The notes under the pieces were generated by a model. It saw nothing but the letters and a program-made list of their open reading frames with translations, was not told the origin of the DNA and did not search any database. The position numbers were made by a program, and so were the translations under genes. DNA of 64,000 nt from Marinactinospora thermotolerans DSM 45154 (GTDB lineage: Bacteria > Actinomycetota > Actinomycetes > Streptosporangiales > Streptosporangiaceae), in assembly GCF_900167435.1 (NCBI RefSeq), contig NZ_FUWS01000002.1, forward strand, positions 173,924-237,923. The letters are read 5' to 3'. Positions 19,510 to 28,770 of this stretch are shown piece by piece (positions within the stretch are counted from its first letter, which is position 1; each line of letters begins with the position of its first letter).

Positions 19510-20259
19510 TCAGCCCGACCCGTAGACCACGAACGACACCGCGATGTAGTGGCAGACGTAGGCGGCGATCGTCAACGAGTGGAAGACCTCGTGGAACCCG
19601 AACCAGCGAGGCGCGGGGTCGGGACGCTTCAGGCCGTAGACGACCGCTCCGGCGCTGTAGAGGATGCCCCCGACCAGGATGAGGATCCAGGTCGCCGGGT
19701 GGGTGCCGCCCACCAGCTGGGGGACGAAGAGGACGGCCACCCAGCCGACCGCGATGTAGAGCGCGGTGGACAGCCAGCGTGGTGAGTTCAGCCAGAAGAC
19801 CTTGAACAGCACGCCGGCGATGGCCGCGCCCCAGATCAGCGAGATCATCGCGGTGCGCAGCGTGCCGTCGAGCACGAGCAGGACGAAGGGCGTATAGGTC
19901 CCGGCGATGATCAGATAGATGTTGGAGTGGTCCATCCGCCGGAGGATCGCCATGCCCTTGGCCGACCAGCGGCCCACGTGGTAGATCGCCGAGGTGCTGA
20001 ACAGCAACACGGAGCTGAGCGCGTAGACGGCGCTGGCCAGCCGGGACAGGCCGGTGGGGGCCAGGGCGACGAGCACGATGCCGGCGGCCAGGGCCAGTGG
20101 GGCGGTGCCCAGGTGGAGCCAGCCGCGCAATCGGGGTTTGACCACGTTCAGCAGGTCTGACGCCGCGGAGCCGGCCTTGTCCAAGGGGCTCTCGGGTCTC
20201 CTCGGGGTGGGCTCCGTGGAGGGCTGGTTCGGCGCGTCGTCGCTGTGGTCTGGAGGCAC
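19510..20259 (-). CDS. trhA: PAQR family membrane homeostasis protein TrhA (hemolysin III)
   Basis: 249 residues with seven hydrophobic segments after a 45-residue cytoplasmic N-terminus. PAQR zinc-site motifs are present: STSAIYHVGRW (about residue 90), MDHSNIYLIIAGTYTPF (about 108-124) and WFGFHEVFHSLTIAAYVCHY (about 217-236). Bacterial members are implicated in membrane lipid/energy homeostasis; the older name hemolysin III is misleading. The GTG at 20259 follows GGAGAAG. A perfect 7-bp-arm palindrome 74 bases upstream suggests control by a TetR-type regulator. Confidence 0.9.
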   Translation of the reverse strand: MPPDHSDDAPNQPSTEPTPRRPESPLDKAGSAASDLLNVVKPRLRGWLHLGTAPLALAAGIVLVALAPTGLSRLASAVYALSSVLLFSTSAIYHVGRWSAKGMAILRRMDHSNIYLIIAGTYTPFVLLVLDGTLRTAMISLIWGAAIAGVLFKVFWLNSPRWLSTALYIAVGWVAVLFVPQLVGGTHPATWILILVGGILYSAGAVVYGLKRPDPAPRWFGFHEVFHSLTIAAYVCHYIAVSFVVYGSG

Positions 20260-20332
20260 GTTCTCTTCTCCGTCGGGTCGGCTCCGGCAGCACCGGTGGC
20301 CGCGAGGGCTGTGCTGCCCTGTCCAGAACTCT

Positions 20333-20350
20333 ACCTACGCAACCGTAGGT
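20333..20350 (-). promoter_or_regulatory. Palindromic operator upstream of trhA
   Basis: ACCTACG-CAAC-CGTAGGT has perfect 7-bp arms and a 4-base centre, 74 bases before the trhA start and in front of no other gene. Its size and symmetry fit a TetR-family operator. The regulator is not in the window. Confidence 0.5.
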
Positions 20351-20553
20351 TACTTGTCGGTAGGAATGTGGCTCTCGGCACAGGGGAAGGGGCTTCGAGG
20401 GTGATCCGCGAGGCCTCTCCCGGTCAGTGTGGACCAGAAGACGGGCGGGGTGGCGGTCGGGTGGCGTGATGAGGGGAAGTGTCGGCCCGCCGCTTCGCGT
20501 GGAGGAGTGAGAACCCCGGTGACCTGGGTCTCTCCGAAATCGTCGATTAGACC

Positions 20554-20569
20554 TTTGGTCTAAACCAAA
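20554..20569 (+). promoter_or_regulatory. DasR-like palindrome upstream of ppdK
   Basis: TTTGGTCTAAACCAAA is a 16-bp palindrome with one central mismatch and the GGTCTA-ACC core of DasR (dre) sites. It overlaps a second inverted repeat TTAGACC-TTT-GGTCTAA (20547-20563). It lies 130 bases before the ppdK start, inside the 439-base trhA-ppdK intergenic region, which otherwise holds no gene. Confidence 0.5.
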
Positions 20570-20698
20570 ACGGCGCTGTGTGCTGCGAAAACGCGGATAA
20601 CGGGGTGTGCTGGGGAAGATTTTTTCGCTGTCCGGATAGAGTCGCGCCCATTCGGGGTCACGAGGCCCCGCGGGCCTCGACGCAAGCAAGGAGTTCCC

Positions 20699-23377
20699 GT
20701 GCCCAAGTACGTCTACAACTTCACCGAGGGCAACAAGGACCTCAAGGACCTGCTCGGCGGCAAGGGCGCCAACCTCGCGGAGATGACCAACCTCGGTCTC
20801 CCGGTTCCGCCCGGCTTCACGATCACCACCGACGCCTGCCGGCACTACCTCGAACACGGCCGGGTACCCGAGGGGCTCGACGCGCAGATCGAGGAGGCGC
20901 TGACCGCCCTGGAGGAGGCCATGGGCAAGAGACTCGGCCAGGCCGACGACCCGCTGCTCGTCAGCGTCCGCTCCGGCGCGAAGTTCTCCATGCCCGGCAT
21001 GATGGAGACCGTTCTCAACATCGGCCTCAACGACGCGGCGGTGCACGGCCTGGCGGCGCAGGCCGGCGAGGAACGGTTCGCCTGGGACTCCTACCGCCGC
21101 CTGATCCAGATGTTCGGCAAGACCGTCCAGGGCATCGACGGCGAGCTGTTCGAGGACGCCATCGACGACCTCAAGCGCCGCAAGGGCGTCACCGACGACC
21201 TCGCCCTCGACGCCGCGGACTTCGCCTCCCTGGTCGAGGTCTTCAAGGACATCGTCCGTGAGCAGACCGGCCGTGACTTCCCGGCCGACCCCCGCGAACA
21301 GATGCGTCTGGCGATCACCGCGGTGTTCGACTCCTGGAACGCGCCGCGTGCCGTGCTCTACCGCCGCCAGGAACGCATCCCCGCCGACCTCGGCACCGCC
21401 GTCAACGTCTGCTCGATGGTGTTCGGCAACCTCGGCATGGACTCCGGCACCGGGGTGGCCTTCACCCGTGACCCCGCCTCGGGCCGCCAGGGGGTCTACG
21501 GCGACTACCTGCAAAACGCCCAGGGCGAGGACGTCGTCGCGGGGATCCGCAACACCCTGCCCCTGGCCGAGCTGGAGCGGATCGACCCCAAGAGCTACGG
21601 CGAGCTGCTCGCCATCATGGAGAAACTGGAGAACCACTACCGCGACCTGTGCGACATCGAGTTCACGATCGAGCGCGGCAAGCTGTGGATGCTCCAGACC
21701 CGTGTCGGCAAGCGGACCGCGGCCGCGGCCTTCCGGATCGCCGACCAGCTGGTCGACCAGGGGATGATCAGCCTGGACGAGGCGGTGGGCCGGGTCACCG
21801 GCGACCAGCTCGCCCAGCTCATGTTCCCCCGCTTCGACCACGAGGCCCCACGGCACCGATTGGGACGGGGCATGAACGCCTCGCCCGGCGCGGCGGTCGG
21901 CAAGGCGGTGTTCGACTCCTACACCGCCATCAAGTGGTCGCGCAGCGGCGAGAACGTCATCCTGTGCCGTCGCGAGACCAACCCGGACGACCTGGAGGGC
22001 ATGATCGCCGCCCAGGGCATCCTCACCAGCCGTGGCGGCAAGACCTCCCACGCCGCCGTCGTGGCGCGGGGGATGGGCAAGACCTGCGTGTGCGGCGCGG
22101 AGGAACTCGACATCGACACCAAGAACCGCCGGATGACCGCGCCCGGTGGGGAGGTCGTCGAGGAAGGGGACGTCATCTCGATCGACGGGACCAGCGGCGA
22201 GGTGTTCCTCGGCGAGGTCCCGGTCGCCTCCTCCCCGGTCGTGCGCTACTTCGAGGGCGAGATCGACCCGGCCTCCGACGAGGCCGACGACCTCGTCCGC
22301 GCGGTCCACCGCTTCATGCAGTACTCCGACGCCGCGCGGCGGATGAACGTGCGCGCCAACGCCGACACCCCCGAGGACGCGGCCCGGGCCCGCCGGATGG
22401 GAGCGCAGGGCGTGGGGCTGTGCCGGACCGAGCACATGTTCCTCGGCGATCGGCGGACCCTGGTCGAACGCCTCATCCTCGCCGACACCGACAAGGAGCG
22501 CGAGGAGTCGCTGGCGGCGCTGCTGCCGTTGCAGCGTGAGGACTTCACCGGCATCTTCGAGGCCATGGACGGCCTGCCCGTGACGGTCCGGCTGCTGGAC
22601 CCGCCGCTGCACGAGTTCCTGCCCGACATCACCGAGCTGTCGGTGCGCGTCGCGGTCGCCGAGGCGCGCGGCGAGGAGCACGAGGGCGACCTGCGGCTGC
22701 TCCAGGCCGTCCACCGGCTCCACGAGCAGAACCCGATGCTGGGCCTGCGCGGGGTACGGCTGGGCCTGGTCGTGCCGGGGTTGTTCACGATGCAGGTCCG
22801 GGCGATCGCCCAGGCCGCCGCCGACCGGATCAAGGCCGGCGGGCGGCCGCGCCCGGAGATCATGATCCCGCTCGTGGGCACGGTCCAGGAGCTGGAGATC
22901 ATCCGCGAGGAGTCCCTGAGGGTCCTCGCCGAGGTCGGCGCCGAGCACGGGGTGGAGCTGGACTTCCCCATCGGCACCATGATCGAGCTGCCCCGCGCCG
23001 CGCTCACCGCAGGGCAGATCGCGGAGAACGCCGAGTTCTTCTCCTTCGGCACCAACGACCTCACCCAGACGGTATGGGGCTTCTCCCGCGACGACGTCGA
23101 GGCGTCGTTCTTCTCCAACTACCTGGAGAAGGGGGTGTTCGGGGTCTCCCCGTTCGAGTCGCTCGACGTGGACGGTGTCGGCCGGCTGGTGCGGCTCGCG
23201 GCGCAGGAGGGACGCGCCGCCCGCCCGGACATCAAGCTCGGCGTGTGCGGGGAGCACGGGGGCGACCCGGCGTCGGTCCACTTCTTCCACGAGGTGGGCC
23301 TGGACTACGTGTCCTGTTCGCCGTTTCGGGTGCCCGTCGCCCGGTTGGAGGCGGGTCGGGCCGCGGCCCGCTCCTGA
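20699..23377 (+). CDS. ppdK: Pyruvate, phosphate dikinase
   Basis: Interconverts pyruvate + ATP + Pi and PEP + AMP + PPi. 892 residues, the usual full length. The nucleotide-binding domain starts YVYNFTEGNKDLKDLLGGKG and contains VSVRSGAKFSMPGMMETVL. The swivelling phospho-His domain has ILTSRGGKTSHAAVVARGMG, with the catalytic His at about residue 451. The PEP/pyruvate barrel carries GLCRTEHMF, FFSFGTNDLTQTVWGFSRDD and the catalytic Cys in LGVCGEHGGDP. The start is GTG 20699 with AAGGAG upstream. The DasR-like box before it suggests a link between PEP supply and PTS-type amino-sugar uptake. Confidence 0.96.
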   Translation: MPKYVYNFTEGNKDLKDLLGGKGANLAEMTNLGLPVPPGFTITTDACRHYLEHGRVPEGLDAQIEEALTALEEAMGKRLGQADDPLLVSVRSGAKFSMPGMMETVLNIGLNDAAVHGLAAQAGEERFAWDSYRRLIQMFGKTVQGIDGELFEDAIDDLKRRKGVTDDLALDAADFASLVEVFKDIVREQTGRDFPADPREQMRLAITAVFDSWNAPRAVLYRRQERIPADLGTAVNVCSMVFGNLGMDSGTGVAFTRDPASGRQGVYGDYLQNAQGEDVVAGIRNTLPLAELERIDPKSYGELLAIMEKLENHYRDLCDIEFTIERGKLWMLQTRVGKRTAAAAFRIADQLVDQGMISLDEAVGRVTGDQLAQLMFPRFDHEAPRHRLGRGMNASPGAAVGKAVFDSYTAIKWSRSGENVILCRRETNPDDLEGMIAAQGILTSRGGKTSHAAVVARGMGKTCVCGAEELDIDTKNRRMTAPGGEVVEEGDVISIDGTSGEVFLGEVPVASSPVVRYFEGEIDPASDEADDLVRAVHRFMQYSDAARRMNVRANADTPEDAARARRMGAQGVGLCRTEHMFLGDRRTLVERLILADTDKEREESLAALLPLQREDFTGIFEAMDGLPVTVRLLDPPLHEFLPDITELSVRVAVAEARGEEHEGDLRLLQAVHRLHEQNPMLGLRGVRLGLVVPGLFTMQVRAIAQAAADRIKAGGRPRPEIMIPLVGTVQELEIIREESLRVLAEVGAEHGVELDFPIGTMIELPRAALTAGQIAENAEFFSFGTNDLTQTVWGFSRDDVEASFFSNYLEKGVFGVSPFESLDVDGVGRLVRLAAQEGRAARPDIKLGVCGEHGGDPASVHFFHEVGLDYVSCSPFRVPVARLEAGRAAARS

Positions 23378-23385
23378 CGACCCCT

Positions 23386-23414
23386 CCGGTGTGGTGTGCC
23401 CCGCGCCACACCGG
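23386..23414 (+). terminator. Terminator after ppdK
   Basis: Perfect 9-bp stem (23386-23394 with 23406-23414) and an 11-base loop, nine bases after the stop codon. Confidence 0.65.
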
Positions 23415-23621
23415 TCCCGGTTTTCCCGACCCGGCGGGGCCACGGTGACAAAAACCGCCGTGACCTTCTCGTAGCATGAACGAGACCGGCGCCCCGAACG
23501 CCGCGTCCGTGACGCCGCGCTCGCCGGGGACGAAGAACCGCCGATTTCGCCGACGAAACTCCTTTTTGCAGCTGTTTGTGGTTATCGTCAGGCGGGTCAA
23601 CAGCCACTCAGGGGGTGAGAC

Positions 23622-24536
23622 GTGCGGGCAACCGGTGAGGAACCGCGCGGGGACGACGGGCCAGGCCTCCCGCCCGGCGCGGAGGAGACACTACGGTTCG
23701 TCCGTGCCGACGTCGAGGCCACGGTCGGCGACCCCGACCGCACCCGCACCATGGTCAGGCCCGCCACGGAGCCGGCGGGGGGCGAGCCCACCCGCACGCT
23801 CACCCGGACGATGCCCGACGGCGATCCGGGGCGCACCCGCGAACTGCGCCGCCCCCGCCCGACGGCCGAGGACGCCCCGCCCCCGCCGTCCGGGGGCCGG
23901 ACGCCTCGCCCGCGCCGACGGCGCCCGCCCGTCGGACGGATCCTCGCGCTGGTGCTGGCGATCGCCGTGGCGTTGCCGTGCGGCACCTGGGCCTGGGTGT
24001 GGTACACCGCGCGGCAGGACGATCGTCCCGTCTCCGACGCGATCATCGTGCTGGGCGCCAGCCAGTACAACGGACGTCCCTCGCCGATCTTCGAGGCCCG
24101 CCTGGCCCACGCCTCGGAGCTGTACGCCGAGGGCGTGGCCCCCACCGTGGTCACCGTCGGCGGTAACCAGCCGGGTGACAACTTCACCGAGGCGGGCAGC
24201 GGTCGCGACTGGCTGATCCGCCACGGCGTTCCGGGAGAGCGGATCGTCGCCGTGGACCGGGGAAGCGACACGTTGCAGAGCATCGACGCGGTGTCGGGGG
24301 TGTTCCAGCAGAACGGTTGGACCACCGCCGTCATCGTCACCGACCCGTGGCACTCACTGCGCTCGCGCATCATGGCCGAGGACTTCGGGATAGAGGCGGC
24401 CACCTCGCCGGCCCGCTCCGGTCCGGCGGTCCAGGAGCGCCGGACCCAGCTGTGGTACATCACCCGCGAGACGGCGTCCCTCTGGTACTACTGGATCTTC
24501 GGCGACAGCTCGTCGTTGCAGGTCGACGCCGCCTGA
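23622..24536 (+). CDS. YdcF/ElyC-type (DUF218) membrane-anchored protein
   Basis: 304 residues. The first 110 are low-complexity, Pro/Arg/Asp-rich and cytoplasmic. One membrane segment follows (about 108-128, [20 protein letters not shown]), and then the DUF218 domain to the end. Domain motifs are [49 protein letters not shown] and [23 protein letters not shown]218 proteins (ElyC, SanA, YdcF) act around envelope integrity and lipid-carrier handling, but the reaction is unknown. The unusual part is the long disordered cytoplasmic N-terminus. The start is GTG 23622 after GGGGGTGAG. dgt follows 28 bases later and may be co-transcribed. Confidence 0.82.
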   Translation: MRATGEEPRGDDGPGLPPGAEETLRFVRADVEATVGDPDRTRTMVRPATEPAGGEPTRTLTRTMPDGDPGRTRELRRPRPTAEDAPPPPSGGRTPRPRRRRPPVGRILALVLAIAVALPCGTWAWVWYTARQDDRPVSDAIIVLGASQYNGRPSPIFEARLAHASELYAEGVAPTVVTVGGNQPGDNFTEAGSGRDWLIRHGVPGERIVAVDRGSDTLQSIDAVSGVFQQNGWTTAVIVTDPWHSLRSRIMAEDFGIEAATSPARSGPAVQERRTQLWYITRETASLWYYWIFGDSSSLQVDAA

Positions 24537-24564
24537 GCACGACGAGCGAATCCGGGACCAAGCC

Positions 24565-25815
24565 ATGACCGCGACCGCCGGGGCCGCCCCGCCCGGCTAC
24601 GCCGACCACGACCTGCGGCGCTGGGTCCTCGAACCACCCAAGAACCGCGCCCGCGGCCCGTTCGAACGCGACCGCGCCCGCGTCCTGCACAGCTTCGCGC
24701 TGCGCAGGCTCGCGGCCAAGACCCAGGTCGTCAGCCCGGGGGCGGGCGACTTCCCGCGGACCCGGCTCACCCACTCGCTGGAGTGCGCCCAGATCGGCCG
24801 TGAGCTCGGCGGTGCGCTGGGATGCGACCCGGATCTGGTCGAGACCGCCTGCCTCGCCCACGATCTGGGACATCCGCCGTTCGGCCACAACGGCGAGTCC
24901 GCGCTCGACGCCGCGGCGCGGGAGTGCGGCGGTTTCGAGGGCAACGCCCAGAGCCTGAGGCTGCTGACCCGCCTGGAGGGCAAGGTCGTGACCGAGGGGG
25001 GACGCAGCGCCGGCCTCAACCTCACCCGCGCCGCCCTCGACGCCACCTTGAAGTACCCCTGGGCGCGCGGCGCGAAGGGGGCCGCCGGCAACAAGTTCAA
25101 CCACTATCCCGACGACGCCGAGGTCTTCGCCTGGGTGCGCGAGGGGGCGCCGGGCACCCGTACCTGCCTGGAGGCCCAGGTCATGGACTGGGCCGACGAT
25201 GTCGCCTACTCCGTTCACGACCTGGAGGACGGGATCCACGCGGGCCTGATCCAATTGGCGGCGTTGCGCAGCGCGACCGAGCGCGCCGAGGTCTGCGCGA
25301 TCGCCGCGCGCGCCTACACCGACGCTTCGCCCGCCGAGCTGGCCGAGGTCTTCGACGCGCTGCTGGCCGAACCCTTCTGGCCGGACCGCTACACCGGCGA
25401 CCTGCGCTCGCTCGCCGCGCTGAAGAACCTCACCAGCGAGCTCATCGGCCGTTTCCGCAGGGCCGCGGAGGCGGCCACCCGTCGCGTCCACGGTCCCGGA
25501 CCGCTCAGCCGTTATGCCGCGACGCTGGTCGTGCCGCGTCGTCGGCTGTTGGAGTGCGCCCTGCTCAAGGCGGTCGCCGTCCACTACGTCATGGCGCGCT
25601 CGGAGGCGCTGGAGTACCAGGCGCGGGAGCGCGAGGTGATCGCCGAGCTCGTCGCGGCGATCTGGCTGGGCGCCCCGGGAACGTTGGAGGAGCCCTTCCG
25701 GGCGGACTACGAGCACGCGCCCGGTGACGCCGCGGCGCTGCGGGTGGTAATCGACCAGGTGGCGTCGTTGACCGACACCTCGGCGCTGGCCTGGCACCGC
25801 CGGCTGGTGGGATGA
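24565..25815 (+). CDS. dgt: Deoxyguanosinetriphosphate triphosphohydrolase-like protein
   Basis: HD-domain dNTPase that releases triphosphate from dNTPs. The 416-residue length fits the Dgt type 2 subgroup. The metal-binding HD motif is spread over [15 protein letters not shown] and [15 protein letters not shown] (about residue 95-108), with the second metal-site Asp in [18 protein letters not shown]. In most actinobacteria dgt is close to dnaG, and here the two are separated by the arabinose island (25.9-40.8 kb) and an MHYT gene. This suggests the island was inserted between them. The start is ATG 24565, with a weak ribosome-binding site. Confidence 0.92.
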   Translation: MTATAGAAPPGYADHDLRRWVLEPPKNRARGPFERDRARVLHSFALRRLAAKTQVVSPGAGDFPRTRLTHSLECAQIGRELGGALGCDPDLVETACLAHDLGHPPFGHNGESALDAAARECGGFEGNAQSLRLLTRLEGKVVTEGGRSAGLNLTRAALDATLKYPWARGAKGAAGNKFNHYPDDAEVFAWVREGAPGTRTCLEAQVMDWADDVAYSVHDLEDGIHAGLIQLAALRSATERAEVCAIAARAYTDASPAELAEVFDALLAEPFWPDRYTGDLRSLAALKNLTSELIGRFRRAAEAATRRVHGPGPLSRYAATLVVPRRRLLECALLKAVAVHYVMARSEALEYQAREREVIAELVAAIWLGAPGTLEEPFRADYEHAPGDAAALRVVIDQVASLTDTSALAWHRRLVG

Positions 25816-25887
25816 CCGGCCGCGCGCGGCACCGGGGAAGGGCGCGCGCCGCCGTCCAGGCGGTGTGATCCAGATAACCCGAACCCC

Positions 25888-25916
25888 TTGACGCCTCGTT
25901 TGTTAGCGCTAACAAT
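25888..25916 (+). promoter_or_regulatory. Promoter and operator of the LacI-type arabinose regulator
   Basis: TTGACG (25888-25893) and AACAAT (25911-25916) are 17 bases apart. The perfect 16-bp palindrome TTGTTAGCGCTAACAA (25900-25915) fills the spacer and covers most of the -10. This is a typical LacI-family operator position, so the gene is probably autorepressed. Confidence 0.8.
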
Positions 25917-25969
25917 GTAGCTCACGTCACACCGGCGTTAACGGAAACTTCACGAGGTGTCGATCGCCC

Positions 25970-27019
25970 ATGTCCTCCGAGAACGGCCGCAGCCCGGTCA
26001 TGGCGGATGTCGCCCGGCTCGCGGGGGTGTCCCACCAGACCGTCTCCCGCGTGCTCAACGGCCATCCCAACGTCCGCCCCGAGACCCAGGCGCGGGTCCA
26101 GGCCGCCATCGAACAACTGGGCTACCACCGCAACTCCTCGGCCCGCGCCCTGGTCACCCGGCGGACCAACGTCCTCGGCGTGGTCACCTTCGACACCACC
26201 CTCTACGGGCCGGCGAGCACGCTGTCGGGGATCGAACGAGCGGCCCGGGAGGCCGGCTACTTCGTCAGCATCGTCACGCTCACCGACATCTCCCGCGCCT
26301 CCGTCCGCGAGGCACTGGACTACCTGGCCGAACAGTCGGTCGAGGGCTGCATCGTGATCGCGCCGCAGCGCGCCGCGGTGGAGTCGTTGACGGACGTGTC
26401 GGTGGCCAGGCCCCTGGTCGCGGTGGAGGGCGGTCGGGCCCCGGGCCTTCCCGTCGTGTGCGTGGACCAGGTCGGTGGGGCCCGCGCCGTCACCGAGCAC
26501 CTGTTGGGACTCGGCCACCGCACGGTCCACCACGTCGCCGGCCCGATGGAGTGGCTGGAGGCCGAAGGGCGGGTCCAGGGCTGGCGCGAGGCGCTGGAGG
26601 CCGCCGGGGCGCCGATCCCCGAACCGCTCCGCGGCGACTGGAGCCCGCGTTCGGGGTATGAGATCGGGCTGCGCCTGGCCGAGGACCCCCGCATCACCGC
26701 CGTGTTCGTGGCCAACGACCAGATGGCGCTGGGAGTGCTGCGGGCGCTGGGGGAGGCGGGGATCCGGATTCCCGAAGAGGTCAGCGTGGCCGGGTTCGAC
26801 GACGTTCCCGAAGCGGAGTTCTTCACCCCGCCGCTGACCACCGTGTGGCAGAACTTCAGCGACGTGGGACGTCGCAGCATCCGATTGCTCGTGGACCAGA
26901 TCGACCGGCGCGCGCGGAAGGGGTCGGCCGGTGCGACGGAGACGGAGGAGGACCTCCGCGACGTCGTTCCGGCCCGACTGGTGGTGCGGGCCAGTACCGC
27001 TCCCGTGCAGCTCAGATGA
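25970..27019 (+). CDS. LacI family transcriptional regulator of the arabinose island
   Basis: 349 residues. The N-terminal helix-turn-helix and hinge helix (PVMADVARLAGVSHQTVSRV, NGHPNVRPETQARVQAAIEQ) are followed by a periplasmic-binding-protein-like effector domain, with VFVANDQMALGVLRAL and VAGFDDVPEAEFFTPPLTTV. It sits 22 bases before araB. Its likely operator recurs in its own promoter and within the first codons of araB, so it should control itself and the ara genes, with arabinose or an arabino-oligosaccharide as inducer. It functionally corresponds to AraR but is LacI-type throughout, without the GntR domain of Bacillus AraR. Confidence 0.9.
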   Translation: MSSENGRSPVMADVARLAGVSHQTVSRVLNGHPNVRPETQARVQAAIEQLGYHRNSSARALVTRRTNVLGVVTFDTTLYGPASTLSGIERAAREAGYFVSIVTLTDISRASVREALDYLAEQSVEGCIVIAPQRAAVESLTDVSVARPLVAVEGGRAPGLPVVCVDQVGGARAVTEHLLGLGHRTVHHVAGPMEWLEAEGRVQGWREALEAAGAPIPEPLRGDWSPRSGYEIGLRLAEDPRITAVFVANDQMALGVLRALGEAGIRIPEEVSVAGFDDVPEAEFFTPPLTTVWQNFSDVGRRSIRLLVDQIDRRARKGSAGATETEEDLRDVVPARLVVRASTAPVQLR

Positions 27020-27041
27020 CCCCATGAGGAGGGGAACCCCC

Positions 27042-28724
27042 GTGTCTCCTGATGTTAACGCTAACAATGTGACTCCCGTGGTGATCGGGGTCGACTTCGG
27101 GACACTGTCCGGCCGCGCCGTGGTCGTCAGGGTCTCCGACGGCGCCGAACTCGCCAGCGCCGTCTGCCCCTACAAGCACGGCGTCATCTCCCAGACGCTG
27201 CCCGGATCAACGCGACGGCTCCCACCCGACACCGCGCTCCAACTCCCCGAGGACTACCGCGAGGTACTGCGCCGCGCCGTCCCCGAGGCCCTGGCGGCCA
27301 GCGGGGTCGCCCCCGACCAGGTCATCGGGATCGGGACCGACTTCACCGCCTGCACCGTGCTGCCGGTCACCGCCGAGGGAACCCCCTTGTGCGAGCTGCC
27401 CGACTACACCGACCGCCCGCACGCCTACCCCAAACTGTGGAAGCACCACGCCGCCCAGCCCGAGGCCGACCTCGTCAACCAGGTCGCCCGCGAGCGGGGG
27501 GAACGGTGGCTGGCCCGCTACGGCGGCCGCATCTCCTCGGAGTGGGAGTTCGCCAAGGCGCTCCAGGTCCTCCGCGAGGATCCGGAGATCTACGAGCGCA
27601 CCGACCGCTGGATCGAGGCGGCCGACTGGATCGTCTGGGAACTGTGCGGCCGCGAGACGCGCAACGTCTGCACCGCCGGCTACAAGGGCATCCACCAGGA
27701 CGGCGCCTGGCCCGACCGCGGCTACCTCGCCGCACTCCATCCCGACTTCGCCGGATTCGTCGAGGACAAGCTGGCCCATCCGCTCTCCCAGCTCGGCGGA
27801 CGCGCGGGAGGGCTCACCTCGCGCGCGGCCGAGTGGACCGGGCTGCCGGAGGGCATCGCCGTGGCCGTGGGCAACGTCGACGCCCACGTCACCGCCGCCG
27901 CGGCCAGGACGGTCGCCCCCGGCCAGATGCTCGCGGTCATGGGCACCAGCACCTGCCACGTGATGAACTCCGACGTCCTCGCCGAGGTGCCCGGCATGTG
28001 CGGCGTGGTCCGCGATGGCATCGTGCCGGGGCTGTGGGGATATGAGGCGGGGCAGAGCGGGGTCGGCGACATCTTCGGCTGGTTCGCCGACACCTCGGTG
28101 CCCGACGACTACGTCCGCCAGGCCGGCGAGCTCGGCGTCTCGATCCACGACCTGCTCTCCGCCAAGGCCGCGGGCCAGCCGGTCGGCGGCCACGGACTGG
28201 TCGCCCTGGACTGGCACAGCGGGAACCGGTCGGTCCTCGTCGACCACGACCTGTCCGGCGTCATCGCCGGGCTCACCCTGGCCACCCGGCCCGAGGAGAT
28301 CTACCGGGCCCTCGTCGAGGCCACCGCCTTCGGCGCGCGGACCATCGTCGACGCCTTCGACGCCTCCGGAGTCACGGTCACCGAGTTCACGGTCGCCGGA
28401 GGGCTGGTGCGCAACCCCTTCGTCATGCAGGTCTACGCCGACGTGCTGCGCCGCCCCCTCAACACCATCGTCTCCGACCAGGGGCCGGCCCTGGGCGCCG
28501 CGATCCACGCCGCCGTCGCGGCCGGAGCCTATCCCGACATCCACGCGGCCTCAGCGGCGATGGGCCGGGTCCGCGAGGCGGCCGTGCTGCCGGACCCGGA
28601 GCGGGCCGACGCCTACGACGAGCTCTACGCGATCTACACCGACCTCCACGACCACTTCGGCCGCGGCGGCGACGGGGCGCTGCACCGCCTGCGCCGCATC
28701 CGCAACCGGGTCACCCCCGGCTGA
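27042..28724 (+). CDS. araB: L-ribulokinase
   Basis: Phosphorylates L-ribulose with ATP, the second step of L-arabinose use. 560 residues, normal for the FGGY-kinase AraB. The N-terminal phosphate loop is VIGVDFGTLSGRAVVV. Substrate-domain motifs include GIGTDFTACTVLPV and LWKHHAAQPEADLVN, and the C-terminal ATPase part has TVAGGLVRNPFVMQVYADVL and DQGPALGAAIHAAVAAG. GTG 27042 is chosen over an ATG at 27024 because AGGAGG (27028-27033) is eight bases upstream. The operator palindrome is embedded in codons 4-9. araD follows 46 bases later. Confidence 0.95.
   Translation: MSPDVNANNVTPVVIGVDFGTLSGRAVVVRVSDGAELASAVCPYKHGVISQTLPGSTRRLPPDTALQLPEDYREVLRRAVPEALAASGVAPDQVIGIGTDFTACTVLPVTAEGTPLCELPDYTDRPHAYPKLWKHHAAQPEADLVNQVARERGERWLARYGGRISSEWEFAKALQVLREDPEIYERTDRWIEAADWIVWELCGRETRNVCTAGYKGIHQDGAWPDRGYLAALHPDFAGFVEDKLAHPLSQLGGRAGGLTSRAAEWTGLPEGIAVAVGNVDAHVTAAAARTVAPGQMLAVMGTSTCHVMNSDVLAEVPGMCGVVRDGIVPGLWGYEAGQSGVGDIFGWFADTSVPDDYVRQAGELGVSIHDLLSAKAAGQPVGGHGLVALDWHSGNRSVLVDHDLSGVIAGLTLATRPEEIYRALVEATAFGARTIVDAFDASGVTVTEFTVAGGLVRNPFVMQVYADVLRRPLNTIVSDQGPALGAAIHAAVAAGAYPDIHAASAAMGRVREAAVLPDPERADAYDELYAIYTDLHDHFGRGGDGALHRLRRIRNRVTPG
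27053..27066 (+). promoter_or_regulatory. Second LacI-type operator, inside the 5' end of araB
   Basis: TGTTAACGCTAACA has the same core as the operator at 25900-25915, with one base changed. It overlaps codons 4-9 of araB, twelve bases after the start. Binding there would block elongation from the upstream promoter or occlude initiation at a local one. Confidence 0.75.
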
Positions 28725-28770
28725 CCCCGAACCCCCTGACGGCCACCGGCCACGGAAGGAGCCGACGACC

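Noticed and set aside
19412-23443. 1343-codon minus-strand open frame over trhA and ppdK
   Set aside because: It runs antisense to ppdK and in another frame through trhA; no domain and no plausible start signal.
23476-24216. Plus-strand frame starting in the ppdK-ydcF gap
   Set aside because: It overlaps the YdcF-type gene in another frame and becomes Arg/Pro/Ser-rich; no coding character.
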